DNA from: an uncultured Mycoplasmatota bacterium
GTDB lineage: Bacteria; Bacillota_I; Bacilli_A; RF39; UBA660
Reading direction: 5' to 3'
DNA length: 46,704 nt
NCBI GenBank assembly: GCA_946497375.1
Contig: CAMMKE010000002.1
Span: forward strand, 1-46,704
The notes under the pieces are model-generated. The model did no database searches. It was not told where the DNA came from and saw only the letters and a program-made list of their open reading frames with translations. Each line of letters opens with the position of its first letter. Position 1 is the first letter of the stretch. Both the position numbers and the translations under genes were made by a program. Shown here piece by piece: positions 1-9,615 of this stretch.

Positions 1-10
1 ACAGAAAAGA

Positions 11-39
11 AAAACTTTGAAAAATTACGATTTTTCAAA
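11..39 (-). terminator. Terminator after the whiA operon
   Basis: A perfect 10-bp stem (16-25 with 30-39) around the loop tacg is followed, reading the minus strand, by a T-rich run (GTTTTTC then TTTTC). It lies about 300 bp beyond the whiA stop codon and would end the uvrA-to-whiA transcript. Confidence 0.6.
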
Positions 40-209
40 ATTCAAAGTATTTTTAGAAGCAAATTTAAAAATTCCCCAGAGGAAAATAAAATATCTATGT
101 CTAAAAATATTTAAATTTTCAAAATTACAACTTTTTTACTTTTTAGCACATAAAGTCCGATTATGTTTAAGTATAACTATTCATACTTACAATAAAACTG
201 GTGATTAGA

Positions 210-317
210 TTGAAAAAATTAGAAAATAGAATGGCAATGCTTCTACACAACAACAATTTAAAACAAAAAGATACCACAGAAATATATAAAAGAAACTCAT
301 CTAAAATGGTTAAATAA
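210..317 (+). CDS. Possible 35-residue hypothetical protein
   Basis: This is a small plus-strand frame with a TTG start at 210 and a TAA stop at 315-317. A GGTGAT stretch lies just upstream and could serve as a weak ribosome binding site. The predicted peptide is basic and hydrophilic (begins MKKLENRMAML) with no domain I recognise. It converges on whiA and is one of very few candidate plus-strand genes here. The remaining DNA from 1 to 333 holds the operon terminator at 11-39 and nothing else I can name. It may be spurious. Confidence 0.25.
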   Translation: MKKLENRMAMLLHNNNLKQKDTTEIYKRNSSKMVK

Positions 318-333
318 TTTTTTTACATTAGAT

Positions 334-1245
334 TTAATTATTTAAAAATTTAAGTGCTAACTCTTTAATCTTTCTAAATCTATGGTTAAGCCCTGACTTA
401 GTAATCTTTTTACCAGTTTCTAAACTAATAATCTCACTAAGTTCTTTAAGAGAAGCTTCTTGGTATTTTTTACGATATTCTAAAGCTTCTTTAGTCTTAT
501 CATCAAGTAATTCTATAGCCATATTATCTTCAAGTATTTTAATATATTTTAATTGTTCCATAGCAGAATCTATTACTCTATCCATATTAGCTTGTTCACA
601 ATTATTAAGACGATTAGTCTTATTTTTAGCATCTCTATAAACTCTTATCTCTTCATAATATAGTACCGCTTTACTACAACCAATTATCTTTAAAAAATCA
701 CTTATCTTATCAGCTTCTTTAATATATAACATAAATCCTTTATCACGACTTAATAGTTTAGCATTTAATGAATAAGTATTAAGGAGTTTCTGAACAAAAA
801 CTGCTTCCACACTTTTCTCGATTAAAAACTCTAAATGATATCTACTAGTCTTAGGGTCATTAATACTCCCACTACTTAAAAAAACACCTCTTAAATAACC
901 TCTAACTTCATCATCTAACTCTACTAAATAACTAGGAACAACTTCACTATCAATACAAAAATTTTCTCTAATAAAAATATCTCCTTTAGTAATAACTAAA
1001 GCTTTAAGCTTATTTTTACTAAAATTATTATTATCTAAAAGTTCTTCTTCATAAGATATCTCTTCATAACTATCAAGCAAATCTTTTAAATAATTTATAA
1101 CACTATCATTTTCACTACTAATTGCAATAGAATCTTTTATTATTTGGTAATTATTACGAAAAAAACCTGAAATTAAAGCTATTTTAGCAGTTTCAGTTAA
1201 TTTTAATGTTGTTATTTCATTTTTAACAGTACCTGTAAAAGACAT
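334..1245 (-). CDS. whiA: DNA-binding protein WhiA
   Basis: WhiA is a bimodular regulator: an N-terminal LAGLIDADG-like domain is joined to a C-terminal helix-turn-helix. It is linked to sporulation in actinomycetes and to cell division and chromosome segregation in Firmicutes. The 303-residue length is usual for the family. The N-terminus (SFTGTVKNEI) and the C-terminal motif around ITKSGLNHRFRKI, which holds the recognition helix, are characteristic. The gene follows yvcK with an 11-bp gap, as yvcL follows yvcK in Bacillus. It is the last gene of the uvrA-yvlD-lgt-trxB-yvcK-whiA run. Confidence 0.95.
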   Translation of the reverse strand: MSFTGTVKNEITTLKLTETAKIALISGFFRNNYQIIKDSIAISSENDSVINYLKDLLDSYEEISYEEELLDNNNFSKNKLKALVITKGDIFIRENFCIDSEVVPSYLVELDDEVRGYLRGVFLSSGSINDPKTSRYHLEFLIEKSVEAVFVQKLLNTYSLNAKLLSRDKGFMLYIKEADKISDFLKIIGCSKAVLYYEEIRVYRDAKNKTNRLNNCEQANMDRVIDSAMEQLKYIKILEDNMAIELLDDKTKEALEYRKKYQEASLKELSEIISLETGKKITKSGLNHRFRKIKELALKFLNN

Positions 1246-1256
1246 AAGACTCCCCC

Positions 1257-2210
1257 TTACCTCATCAAGTATGAGAATATTAAAGCACTAAGTTTCTGAC
1301 TATGATGTTTCAAAGTATTATCAGCAACAGTTAAAAGATCAGCTTCAATAAATTCTGTATCTAATTTAGATAAAACAGGATAATCTATCTTAACAGGATC
1401 TTTCTGTTCTTCATTAGCATACCTCAAAGCCATCGCATCACTTATTTTAGAATTTGATGCTATAACTACATCAAGCTTATGTTTACCTAAATAACTATTA
1501 ATAAGTTTAACATGATCACTTACAGTAAAGTCATCAGTCTCTCCTGGCTGTGTTACTATATTGCATAGATACATAATAGGAGTCTTAACCTCATCTAAAG
1601 CTTCTCTTATATCATCACTAATAATATGAGGAAATATACTAGTATAAAGACTTCCCATACTAAAAATGATTAAGTCAGCCTCTTTAATAGCAACCTTTAC
1701 TTCATCTAATACTTCAGGTTGTTCTTTATAAAAAAGTCTCTTTACTTTTTTATCACTCTTAGTAATAGAAGCTTCCCCTTCTATAACACTACCATCAGTC
1801 ATCTCTGCCATAAGTGTTACATTAGCATCTTCTGTTAATGGTAACACTTTATTTTTAATATCTAAAAGTGTACAAAGTTCATTAATAGATTCTTTTAAAC
1901 TGCCAGTAATATTTAAAAGAGATATAAGTATTAAATTACCTAAAGCATGTCCATCTAAATCACTTGTAGTATCAAAGCGATACTCTAACATATTTTTAAT
2001 ATTATCACTTGTAGAAGACAAACTACTAAGTACTTTTCTAATATCCCCAACAGCAGGAGCATGAAACTCTTCTCTTAATTTACCAGTACTTCTTCCATCA
2101 TCTGAAACAGTTATAACTGCTGTTATATCTAAAGGAAAGTCTTTAAGTCCTTTAAGTAAATAAGAAAGCCCTGTTCCTCCTCCAAAAACTACGATCTTTT
2201 TATTATTCAT
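1257..2210 (-). CDS. yvcK: YvcK/CofD-family gluconeogenesis factor
   Basis: YvcK binds UDP-sugars and is needed for normal envelope synthesis and growth on gluconeogenic carbon sources in Bacillus and related bacteria. The 317-residue protein opens with the nucleotide-binding loop GGGTGLSYLLKG. It then carries the family signatures VSDDGRSTGKLR and VGDIRKVL, followed by GHALGNL. It sits between trxB (7-bp gap) and whiA (11-bp gap), the conserved yvcK-whiA pairing. The usual upstream partner rapZ (yvcJ) is absent and trxB takes its place. Confidence 0.95.
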   Translation of the reverse strand: MNNKKIVVFGGGTGLSYLLKGLKDFPLDITAVITVSDDGRSTGKLREEFHAPAVGDIRKVLSSLSSTSDNIKNMLEYRFDTTSDLDGHALGNLILISLLNITGSLKESINELCTLLDIKNKVLPLTEDANVTLMAEMTDGSVIEGEASITKSDKKVKRLFYKEQPEVLDEVKVAIKEADLIIFSMGSLYTSIFPHIISDDIREALDEVKTPIMYLCNIVTQPGETDDFTVSDHVKLINSYLGKHKLDVVIASNSKISDAMALRYANEEQKDPVKIDYPVLSKLDTEFIEADLLTVADNTLKHHSQKLSALIFSYLMR

Positions 2211-2217
2211 TTATTAC

Positions 2218-3096
2218 TCATCTCCTTGAAATCTCTAAAGCAACACGAGCAGCCTCACCCATTGCGATAACTATTTGGTAATCATACTTATTTAAGGCAT
2301 CACCCACTGCATAAATTCCATCAATAGAAGTCATTAAATTATCATCTGTCTTAATATAGCCTTTATCATCTAAAATACCTAAATCAGATACAAAACTAGC
2401 ATTAGGAATCTGTCCTATATATATAAACACTCCATCAGTAATTATATCATCACTATTCTTTGTCTTAATAGTAATTCTATCATCTTTACTAAAACTTTCT
2501 ACTTCTCCTTTTACAAAAGAAATATTATCAATTTTCTTAATCATATCTTGTAAATAAGCTTTCGCTCTAAAATGATTACGATATAAAACCGTAACAGTTG
2601 ATGCTAACTTACTTAAGTATATCGCTCCTTCAAAAGCTGCATCACTTGCACCCACAACAACTACATCTTTATTTTTATATAAAGCCCCATCACATACAGC
2701 ACAATAACTTATTCCTTTAGTCCTAAGCTCATCTTCACCTTTAACTCCAAGTAGTTTAGGTTTACGACCAGTTGCAAGTATTACATAATCACAGATATAC
2801 TCACCCTTACTAGTAATAACCTTTTTCTCTTTATCTATCTTGATATCCTTAACTTCTTCATATTTAACTGGAACACCTAAATCAGTAATCTGTTTTAACA
2901 TCTTTAAAGCCAAATCACTTCCACTGATAGATTCATACGAAGGAAAGTTCATAATATTTCCATTATCAACTATCTGTCCTCCCGGCATAGACTTCTCTAA
3001 AATAATACAATCAATACCTGCTCTATTTAAGTATAAAGCTGCAGTCATTCCTGCCACACCACAACCTATTATAACTACTTTATATTTATTACTCAT
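2218..3096 (-). CDS. trxB: Thioredoxin-disulfide reductase
   Basis: TrxB is a cytoplasmic flavoenzyme that uses NADPH to reduce thioredoxin. It shows the N-terminal FAD motif (VIIGCGVAGMTAALYL), the redox motif CAVCDG in the middle of the protein, a central NADPH-binding segment (VVVGASDAAFEGA) and a C-terminal FAD contact (GIYAVGDAL). I chose the ATG at 3096: AGAGGA lies 8 bases upstream and the family start MSNKYKVVIIG follows. The open frame runs 16 codons further upstream but lacks a ribosome site. The start codon overlaps the lgt stop in ATGAGTAA, implying coupled translation. Length is 292 residues, slightly short of the usual 310. Confidence 0.95.
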   Translation of the reverse strand: MSNKYKVVIIGCGVAGMTAALYLNRAGIDCIILEKSMPGGQIVDNGNIMNFPSYESISGSDLALKMLKQITDLGVPVKYEEVKDIKIDKEKKVITSKGEYICDYVILATGRKPKLLGVKGEDELRTKGISYCAVCDGALYKNKDVVVVGASDAAFEGAIYLSKLASTVTVLYRNHFRAKAYLQDMIKKIDNISFVKGEVESFSKDDRITIKTKNSDDIITDGVFIYIGQIPNASFVSDLGILDDKGYIKTDDNLMTSIDGIYAVGDALNKYDYQIVIAMGEAARVALEISRR

Positions 3097-3883
3097 AAAG
3101 CACATCCTCTCTATATAGCTTCTTATTTCTTCGTAAGAAAACAAAGTAAACTCCTACGATAAACAAGACAACCGATACAAGCTGAGCCACTCTAATAGGA
3201 CCTAACATTAAACTATCTAGTCTCATTCCTTCTATTATAAATCTAATGAATGAATACCACATCATATAAAATCCCATCAACTGTCCTGTCTTTAAGTTTT
3301 TATAAAATCTTCTAATCGATAAAAGAATTATAAAACCAATTACATTCCAACATGACTCAAAGAAAAATGTTGGCATATAGTAATCTCCATTAATATACAT
3401 ACCTCTAATAATAAATTCTGGTATATATAAGCTCTTTAAATAGCCATAAGATGTAACATATCCATAAGCTTCACTATTAAAGAAGTTACCCCATCTACCT
3501 ATCGCTTGTCCTATAATAAGACCTACTACTAGTATATCCAAAAGTTTTAAAAGATTTAATTTATGTTTTCTACTATAATACCAAAGATATAAAAGTCCAC
3601 CAAGTATGCCCCCATGAATAGCAAGACCACCATGCCATATATAAAGTATCTCTATAGGATTAGATAAGTAATATGAAAGATTAAATAAAACATAATAAAC
3701 CCTTGCCCCTATAAAAGCAAAGATAATAGTATAGAAAAACATATCAAATAGTTCATCTTTATTAACCTTTTCTTTTCTAAGCTCAAAAAAGACAAGGACT
3801 CCTCCTGCTATAACTCCTAAAAGAATAAAAATAGAGTAATAATATATTTTTATAAAGCCTAAATCTAGAAGCACCCTATCCAT
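3089..3883 (-). CDS. lgt: Prolipoprotein diacylglyceryl transferase
   Basis: Lgt moves diacylglycerol from phosphatidylglycerol onto the lipobox cysteine of prelipoproteins in the membrane. About seven hydrophobic segments are visible. Signature residues appear in HGGLAIHGG and in the Lgt motif GRWGNFFNSEAYG. The start was set at the ATG at 3883, preceded by AGAAAGG. This gives 264 residues beginning MDRVLLDLGF; the open frame extends 12 codons further without a better site. The start overlaps the stop of the preceding gene by 8 bases (ATGGATAG) and the stop overlaps trxB by 8, so three genes are translationally chained. In Bacillus hprK precedes lgt; here it is missing. Confidence 0.95.
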   Translation of the reverse strand: MDRVLLDLGFIKIYYYSIFILLGVIAGGVLVFFELRKEKVNKDELFDMFFYTIIFAFIGARVYYVLFNLSYYLSNPIEILYIWHGGLAIHGGILGGLLYLWYYSRKHKLNLLKLLDILVVGLIIGQAIGRWGNFFNSEAYGYVTSYGYLKSLYIPEFIIRGMYINGDYYMPTFFFESCWNVIGFIILLSIRRFYKNLKTGQLMGFYMMWYSFIRFIIEGMRLDSLMLGPIRVAQLVSVVLFIVGVYFVFLRRNKKLYREDVLYE

Positions 3884-4304
3884 GATGTCTAACCTTTCTA
3901 ATAATTGGTTTAATGACAAACTCTTCTATTAAAACATTTGCCACAGAAATTAATATTGATATAGCAAGAGCAACCCATATATCCAAAAGATTAAAATATT
4001 TACCTAAAATCCAGTCTGTAAGTTTAAGAATAAATAAATTGATAAATGGATAGAAAAGACCAAAAGTAAGAGCCGTCACTGGTATTGTAAATCTAACTAA
4101 CAAGGGTTTAACAGTCTGATTTAAAATATATATTATAAATGAAGCTAATATTGAAAAAAGAAGAGGATGATGCGGGTCAATATAAAATGTTTTAAAAAAT
4201 CTTGAAACTAAAAAGAAGACTATAGAGTAACTTGCAAAATACAAAAGCCATTCTAAAAATCTATTTAATCTGATTTTCTCTTTTGTCGTTACAATTATCT
4301 TCAT
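3876..4304 (-). CDS. YvlD-like phage-holin-family membrane protein
   Basis: This is a 142-residue membrane protein with about four hydrophobic helices and positively charged ends. The segment NQTVKPLLVRFTIPVTALT followed by FGLFYPFINLF matches the conserved core of the Phage_holin_4_2 / YvlD family (N.t.KP....T.P.t.lTfGLF...iN). YvlD members are chromosomal proteins with roles in envelope stress or antimicrobial tolerance; the name holin is historical. Its place between uvrA and lgt is the same as that of yvlD in Bacillus, which supports orthology. An ATG at 4304 preceded by GGAGGAGAC fits as the start. Confidence 0.8.
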   Translation of the reverse strand: MKIIVTTKEKIRLNRFLEWLLYFASYSIVFFLVSRFFKTFYIDPHHPLLFSILASFIIYILNQTVKPLLVRFTIPVTALTFGLFYPFINLFILKLTDWILGKYFNLLDIWVALAISILISVANVLIEEFVIKPIIRKVRHHG

Positions 4305-4320
4305 AGTCTCCTCCTATAAT

Positions 4321-7128
4321 TTATAACATTTTCTTTAAGAACCATCCTGTATAAGATTCTTTAACTTTACTAATCTCTTCTGGAGTACCAGTAGCAACTA
4401 CACTACCTCCTCCATCTCCTCCTTCTGGACCTAAATCAATAATATAATCAGCACATTTAATAACATCTAGATTATGCTCTATAACAAGTACTGTATCTTT
4501 ATTATCGACTATTTTCTGCAAAATTGCAAGTAACTTCTTAATATCTGCGGAATGTAGTCCTGTTGTTGGTTCATCTAGAACATACAAAGTTTTACCAGTT
4601 GGCTTTTTCTGTAACTCTTTAGCAAGCTTAACTCTTTCAGCTTCCCCTCCACTTAGTGTTGGGGCACTTTGTCCTAATTTAATGTATCCTAGTCCTACAT
4701 CTTCTAATACTTGAAGCTTATTTTTAATCTTAGGAACATTACTAAAGAATTCTAAGGCCTCACTAACTCGCATATCTAAGACATCAGCAATGTTCTTCTC
4801 TTTATAGTAAATGTTTAAAGTCTCTCTATTATACCTTGTACCATGACAAACTTCACAAGGAACATAAACATCTGGTAAGAAATGCATCTCTATTTTCTTA
4901 ACTCCATCTCCTCTACAAGCTTCACATCTACCACCTTTTACATTAAAGGAAAATCTATTCTTCTCAAAGCCATACATCTTCGCTTCTTTAGTATTAGTAA
5001 AAAGCTCTCTAATATCATCAAATACCCCTGTATATGTTGCAGGGTTACTTCTAGGAGTTCTTCCAATAGGTGACTGTGATATATCAACAAGTTTATCAAT
5101 ATTATTAAGTCCTAATATTTTATCATGTTTACCAGGCTTAACTTTGGATTTATATAAAGTACTAGAAGCCGCTTTAACAAGAATCTCATTAATTAAACTA
5201 CTCTTACCACTACCACTAACACCAGTTACTAGGGTGAATGTTCCAAGAGGAATTTTAACATCTATATTTTTTAAATTATTCTCCTTAGCACCTTTAATAG
5301 TTATAAACTTACCAGTGCCTTTTCTTCTTATTTTAGGAACATCAATACATTCTTTTCCACTTAAATAACGCCCTGTAATACTCTCATCACACTTCATTAC
5401 TTCTTCTGGTGTTCCTGCTGCTACAATCTTTCCACCTCTATCTCCTGCTTCTGGGCCAACATCAACAAGGTAATCAGCAGCAAGCATTGTATCAGTATCA
5501 TGTTCTACAACTATTAAAGTATTACCTAAATCTCTCATCTCAAGTAAAGAATTAATAAGTCTATCATTATCTCTTTGATGAAGTCCAATACTAGGTTCAT
5601 CAAGAACATAAAGTACCCCTGTTAAACGAGAACCAATCTGTGTTGCTAGTCTAATACGTTGTGCCTCTCCACCTGATAAAGTTCCAGCACTTCTTGCAAG
5701 AGTTAAATATTCAAGACCAACATTCTTTAAGAATGATAATCGTGACTTAATCTCCTTAAGGATAAGATCTGCAATCTGCATCTTCTCTTCACTAAGTTCT
5801 AATTTATCAAAGAAAGTAATAAGTTCTTTAATACTCATTAGGGTTACTTCATAAATATTTTTATCCCCTACTTTAACAGATAAGACTTCATCTGCAAGTC
5901 TTGCCCCATTACACACTTCACAAGTAGGCTCTATCATAAACTTCTCTAACCATTCTCTAATCCAACTACTAGATGTTTCCATATAACGTCTCTCAAGATT
6001 ATTAATTATTCCTTCATAATAATCAGTCTGGTTAGTAACATTACCACTTTTTGAAGTAAAATGAAAATTAATTAATTCATCACTTCCATATAAAATTAAG
6101 TCTTTCTCTCTTTCCGTTAGTTTCTTAAAAGGTTTAGTAAGACTTATTTTATAATGCTTACACAAACATTCTAATTTCTTAAAATAGATATTATCAGTAT
6201 CATCCCCAAGAGTAACAATCGCTCCATCTTTTAAAGATTTATTCTTATCAGGAATAACTAAATCAGGATCTATTTTTAATTTAATACCAAGTCCCTTACA
6301 CTCAGGACATGCCCCATAAGGTGCATTAAAACTAAATAGACGAGGTTCAAGTTCAGGTAATGAAAAATCACAATAAGGACATGCAAAGTCTTCTGAATAA
6401 ACAACTTCTCCACTTCCAAGAAAATCAACTACTACTTTACCCTTACTAAGTTTTGTTGCAACTTCCAAAGATTCAAAAAGTCTACTTCTAATACCATCTT
6501 TTAAAATAATTCTATCTACAATTACTTCAATATTAGACTTCTTATTCTTCTCTAAAGTAATCTCTTCTGTTAAATCATGCATCTCTCCATTTACTCTAAC
6601 TCTAACAAAACCTTGTTTTCTTAAGTCATCAAGTAAATCTTTATGAGTACCTTTCTCTCCATGAACAACAGGAGCCATAATAACAAGTTTAGTTCCTTCT
6701 TCACGTTCTAATATTTTATTAGTCATCTCTTCAATACTTTGACTAGTTATAGGAATATTATGATTAGGACAATATGGAACCCCAACTCTTGCAAATAAAA
6801 GACGTAAGTAATCATATATTTCAGTAACAGTACCAACAGTACTACGAGGATTCTTACTAGTAGTCTTTTGATCTATACTAATAGCAGGGCTAAGACCTTC
6901 TATAGAGTCAACATCAGGCTTTTCTGTTCCCCCTAAAAACTGTCTAGCATAAGCAGATAAACTCTCTACATATCTTCTTTGTCCTTCAGCATATATCGTA
7001 TCAAAAGCAAGAGAAGATTTACCACTACCACTAACACCAGTCATTACAATTAATTTATTTTTAGGTAATTCTATCGAAACATTCTTTAAATTATTTTCTC
7101 TAGCACCTTTAACTATTATTTTATCCAC
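4321..7128 (-). CDS. uvrA: Excinuclease ABC subunit UvrA
   Basis: UvrA is the damage-recognition ATPase of nucleotide excision repair and loads UvrB at lesions. It has two ABC modules: Walker [11 protein letters not shown] occurs near residue 32 and again near residue 630. ABC signatures [12 protein letters not shown] and [12 protein letters not shown] are present. Zinc-binding pairs appear at CPYC...CPEC and CEAC...CEVC. Length about 935 residues is normal. I prefer the GTG at 7128, which gives the family start [16 protein letters not shown] with AAGGAA 9 bases upstream. The GTG three codons earlier sits directly against that site. uvrB is not in the window. A perfect DnaA-box word covers the start region (7121-7129). 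Confidence 0.97.
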   Translation of the reverse strand: MDKIIVKGARENNLKNVSIELPKNKLIVMTGVSGSGKSSLAFDTIYAEGQRRYVESLSAYARQFLGGTEKPDVDSIEGLSPAISIDQKTTSKNPRSTVGTVTEIYDYLRLLFARVGVPYCPNHNIPITSQSIEEMTNKILEREEGTKLVIMAPVVHGEKGTHKDLLDDLRKQGFVRVRVNGEMHDLTEEITLEKNKKSNIEVIVDRIILKDGIRSRLFESLEVATKLSKGKVVVDFLGSGEVVYSEDFACPYCDFSLPELEPRLFSFNAPYGACPECKGLGIKLKIDPDLVIPDKNKSLKDGAIVTLGDDTDNIYFKKLECLCKHYKISLTKPFKKLTEREKDLILYGSDELINFHFTSKSGNVTNQTDYYEGIINNLERRYMETSSSWIREWLEKFMIEPTCEVCNGARLADEVLSVKVGDKNIYEVTLMSIKELITFFDKLELSEEKMQIADLILKEIKSRLSFLKNVGLEYLTLARSAGTLSGGEAQRIRLATQIGSRLTGVLYVLDEPSIGLHQRDNDRLINSLLEMRDLGNTLIVVEHDTDTMLAADYLVDVGPEAGDRGGKIVAAGTPEEVMKCDESITGRYLSGKECIDVPKIRRKGTGKFITIKGAKENNLKNIDVKIPLGTFTLVTGVSGSGKSSLINEILVKAASSTLYKSKVKPGKHDKILGLNNIDKLVDISQSPIGRTPRSNPATYTGVFDDIRELFTNTKEAKMYGFEKNRFSFNVKGGRCEACRGDGVKKIEMHFLPDVYVPCEVCHGTRYNRETLNIYYKEKNIADVLDMRVSEALEFFSNVPKIKNKLQVLEDVGLGYIKLGQSAPTLSGGEAERVKLAKELQKKPTGKTLYVLDEPTTGLHSADIKKLLAILQKIVDNKDTVLVIEHNLDVIKCADYIIDLGPEGGDGGGSVVATGTPEEISKVKESYTGWFLKKML

Positions 7129-7250
7129 AAATACCACTTCCTTAAAACGTTATATATTATAATACAAAATAATACATTTTTCTACTACCAAAATATACCA
7201 TAAGTATACTAATTAGTCAAACAAATTTTCTATAAAAAGAAAATAATAAA

Positions 7251-7277
7251 AGTATAGACCTTTATTTAATCTATACT
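7251..7277 (-). terminator. Terminator after the kinase-like gene
   Basis: An 8-bp stem (7251-7258 with 7270-7277; AGTATAGA/TCTATACT) with an 11-base loop is followed on the minus strand by TTTATTATTTTC. It lies immediately after the stop codon of the 7279-7977 gene and separates it from uvrA. Confidence 0.7.
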
Positions 7278-7278
7278 A

Positions 7279-7977
7279 TTATTTAGAACCTAATAAGAAA
7301 GCAATAATAGGTATTAATAAACTACTAGCAATTACAACGAAAGCTAAAGCATAATTAGTAACAAAAGCTGCTATATTATCTTTATTATCTTCATTAGGCA
7401 ATTTCATAGGAACAATATCATCATCATCATTACCATAATGACCAGTACTCTTAACATAACTTCTACCCTTACCAGCTCCTCCTTCTTCTAAAAGAGCCTT
7501 ATTAAGTTTCGTAATCTCCTGTTTATTTTTAATCTCTAAATAATCACACAAATAAGTATGACCACCATTAACTGCTACCATCTGATAATAATTAACTAAG
7601 TTCTCTGGTATAAATATCTTAAACTGTGAAAAGTTCTGTTTTAAAAAGTCAGGTCTTAAATGCTCCAAAGTCTCTGATAAAAGACCTATCTCCAAGAAAG
7701 CTAAATTATATATATTATTATTTATTTTATTAGTAATATCATCATCCATCACATCTAAACTCTTAAAATTAACAAAATCTCTATTATCATTAGTGACCCC
7801 TACTACTATATTTTTAGGATTAAAGTTAATAACATAATACCCTTTACCATGAATATACTTCATCGTAGAATCCATTACATAAAAAAGACGTGTATACTCA
7901 TCATTATCATGATAAGTTTTAGTATACTCATCTAATGTCTCTTCAAAAGGCATCCTGACTATTTCTCCCATAGGCAT
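7279..7977 (-). CDS. Tail-anchored protein with degenerate kinase-like motif
   Basis: I do not recognise this family by name. The 232-residue protein has one C-terminal hydrophobic helix (about the last 30 residues, ending FLLGSK) and no signal peptide, so it is probably tail-anchored facing the cytosol. Residues 43-60 (YIHGKGYYVINFNPKNIVV region) resemble the end of helix E and the catalytic loop of protein kinases (LH..g...HRDLKPeNI), with the key Asp and Lys replaced by Asn (INFNPKN). About 14 residues later VNFK sits where IDFG would. Only about 35 residues precede this, so no kinase N-lobe (glycine loop, VAIK lysine) is present. A linker rich in Asp/Asn precedes the helix. The start is uncertain: ATG at 7977 or 7971. 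Confidence 0.7.
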   Translation of the reverse strand: MPMGEIVRMPFEETLDEYTKTYHDNDEYTRLFYVMDSTMKYIHGKGYYVINFNPKNIVVGVTNDNRDFVNFKSLDVMDDDITNKINNNIYNLAFLEIGLLSETLEHLRPDFLKQNFSQFKIFIPENLVNYYQMVAVNGGHTYLCDYLEIKNKQEITKLNKALLEEGGAGKGRSYVKSTGHYGNDDDDIVPMKLPNEDNKDNIAAFVTNYALAFVVIASSLLIPIIAFLLGSK

Positions 7978-8015
7978 CACTGCTTTCTATTCTTATACTA
8001 TCATTTTATAGCATT

Positions 8016-9494
8016 TTAAGAGTAATTACAAGTCCGTTTATATTTAAGTATCTTCTCTTTCGCTCTTGTCGTTTTAGCAGAATCTAACCAATAATCTTCA
8101 GGACTACCTCCCATTATAAAAGAGACTCTATCATTATTTTTTAATTGATAATCAAGTGGTACTTCTATTCCATTAACAATAACTCTTCCTAAATTATAAC
8201 CAGTATTATCACCTTCTAGAAATGCTAAATCTATAGGAGTAGAACCTAAAGGTAATTCAATAGTCTTATTATTCTTAGTCCTAACATAAACATTTTCTTT
8301 AGCAAATAACTCTTTTTTAACTTTCTCTACATACAAATCATTTCTTTCAAAATATTCACTAAGAAAGTTAAGATCTTTACAAAACTGTAACTTCTCTCTT
8401 ATCTCATCTTGTACATCACAAAATGGCCTATTCTTAGAATATATATAATAAGGAAGTCCATAAGTATCAACCATATCCATCTCTTTAGTTCTAATCTGCG
8501 CTTGTACTAAACAATCATTAACACAAAATACAGTATGTAGTGACTGATATAAATTAGTTTTAGGTACAGCAATAAATTCTTTAAATCTTGTTGAATCAAT
8601 ATCATACTCTTTATGTATAACACCTAAAGCTTTATAACAATCCAAATAATCATCAGTAACAATCTTAAGTGCAAACAAATCATGTATCGCATCTATAGTA
8701 ACAATATTAGTTTCTTGACTACTAACTTTTATTTGCCTTTTATTTAATTTAAGTAACTTTTTATAAGTACTATAAACTTCTTTTATTCTTAACTTAATAA
8801 CACAATTAATTCCATTAGCCCTTAAAACTTTTTCTGTATTATAAACAACATAATCTAAAGTTGTTTTATTTTCATTTAAATAATCATTTATTTTTCTTGA
8901 AGTATCCTCATATTCTAAAGGATTTAAAACTTTAAAAGATAAATCTTCTAATCGTTTCTTTACCTCGTACGTACCAATACGATATGCTAAAGGAACATAC
9001 AAATCTATCGTCTCAAGAGCATTTTCTTTTTGTTTAAACTCACTCTTAAATCCAATTGTTTCCATATTATGTAATCTATCAGCACATTTAATAGAAACAT
9101 CCCTAATATCTTCATTAACAGCTCTTAATATCTTTGCCGTATTAGCTTCTACTTTTTCACTCTTACTAGAAAAGTTAAGACCCTTTAATTTACTAACACC
9201 ATCAACAAGCCTTGCAACACTACTTCCAAACATAGCCTCTATTTCACTTAAAGTAATATCAGTATCTTCAATAGTATCATGTAAAAGTCCTGCTATTATT
9301 GTTTCTACATCGTTATAAGTACAAGCAAGAATATAAGCGACATGTAAAGGATGAGTTATATAAGGCTCTCCACTCTGTCTAAACTGCCCTTCATGAAGCT
9401 TAGAAGCTAGCAAGTAGGCTCGTCTAATAACTTCTTCTCCTCCTATATTATTTTCTCTTACTTTAGCAAGTACATCCTCAATAGTTATCAACAT
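8016..9494 (-). CDS. rel: Rel/SpoT (p)ppGpp hydrolase, shortened, synthetase probably inactive
   Basis: This is a RelA/SpoT homologue that controls alarmone (p)ppGpp. Residues 25-150 form an HD hydrolase domain with its motifs intact: ITHP, LHDTIEDT (H72, D73, E76, D77) and CADRLHNM (D139). Residues about 230-350 match the synthetase fold (RIKEVYSTYKK, RFKEFIAVPK, YQSLHT, AQIRT). However, the acidic residue of RFKDY is Glu (E306) and the catalytic Glu of E.QIRT is Gln (Q331). A TGS domain follows (about 400-465). The protein stops at 492 residues, lacking the helical, zinc-finger and ACT regions of the usual 730-residue protein. It is preceded by its own promoter, a 10-codon reading frame and a terminator. 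Confidence 0.9.
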   Translation of the reverse strand: MLITIEDVLAKVRENNIGGEEVIRRAYLLASKLHEGQFRQSGEPYITHPLHVAYILACTYNDVETIIAGLLHDTIEDTDITLSEIEAMFGSSVARLVDGVSKLKGLNFSSKSEKVEANTAKILRAVNEDIRDVSIKCADRLHNMETIGFKSEFKQKENALETIDLYVPLAYRIGTYEVKKRLEDLSFKVLNPLEYEDTSRKINDYLNENKTTLDYVVYNTEKVLRANGINCVIKLRIKEVYSTYKKLLKLNKRQIKVSSQETNIVTIDAIHDLFALKIVTDDYLDCYKALGVIHKEYDIDSTRFKEFIAVPKTNLYQSLHTVFCVNDCLVQAQIRTKEMDMVDTYGLPYYIYSKNRPFCDVQDEIREKLQFCKDLNFLSEYFERNDLYVEKVKKELFAKENVYVRTKNNKTIELPLGSTPIDLAFLEGDNTGYNLGRVIVNGIEVPLDYQLKNNDRVSFIMGGSPEDYWLDSAKTTRAKEKILKYKRTCNYS

Positions 9495-9518
9495 ACCACT
9501 CCTCTCTAAAATAATTTA

Positions 9519-9549
9519 CAAAAAAATGACTTACCAAAAAAGCCATTTT
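9519..9549 (-). terminator. Terminator-like hairpin in the rel leader
   Basis: On the minus strand AAAATGGCTT pairs with AAGTCATTTT (one G-T pair; 9540-9549 with 9523-9532), followed by a run of seven T. It sits between the rel promoter and the rel start codon, so it would either attenuate rel transcription or end a small RNA. Confidence 0.6.
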
Positions 9550-9551
9550 TA

Positions 9552-9584
9552 TTAATCATTAAATATATCTAAAAAACCTCTCAT
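9552..9584 (-). CDS. Possible 10-residue leader peptide upstream of rel
   Basis: A short frame reading MRGFLDIFND ends with TAA directly before the leader terminator hairpin. GAGG lies about 10 bases upstream of the ATG. It is the only ATG frame between the promoter at 9616-9645 and the hairpin. Promoter, mini-frame and terminator ahead of rel are arranged as in peptide-controlled attenuation. There is no run of a single amino acid codon, and Phe, Asp and Ile/Leu dominate. Expression is unproven. Confidence 0.3.
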   Translation of the reverse strand: MRGFLDIFND

Positions 9585-9615
9585 AACACCACTACCTCTT
9601 CCAAAGATTAGAAAA

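Noticed and set aside
17..208. 63-codon plus-strand open frame at the left edge
   Set aside because: It covers the whiA operon terminator hairpin, has no ribosome site and its composition is that of AT-rich noncoding DNA.
3876..4304. Prophage holin gene
   Set aside because: The neighbours are housekeeping genes and the position equals that of yvlD; no other phage gene is near.
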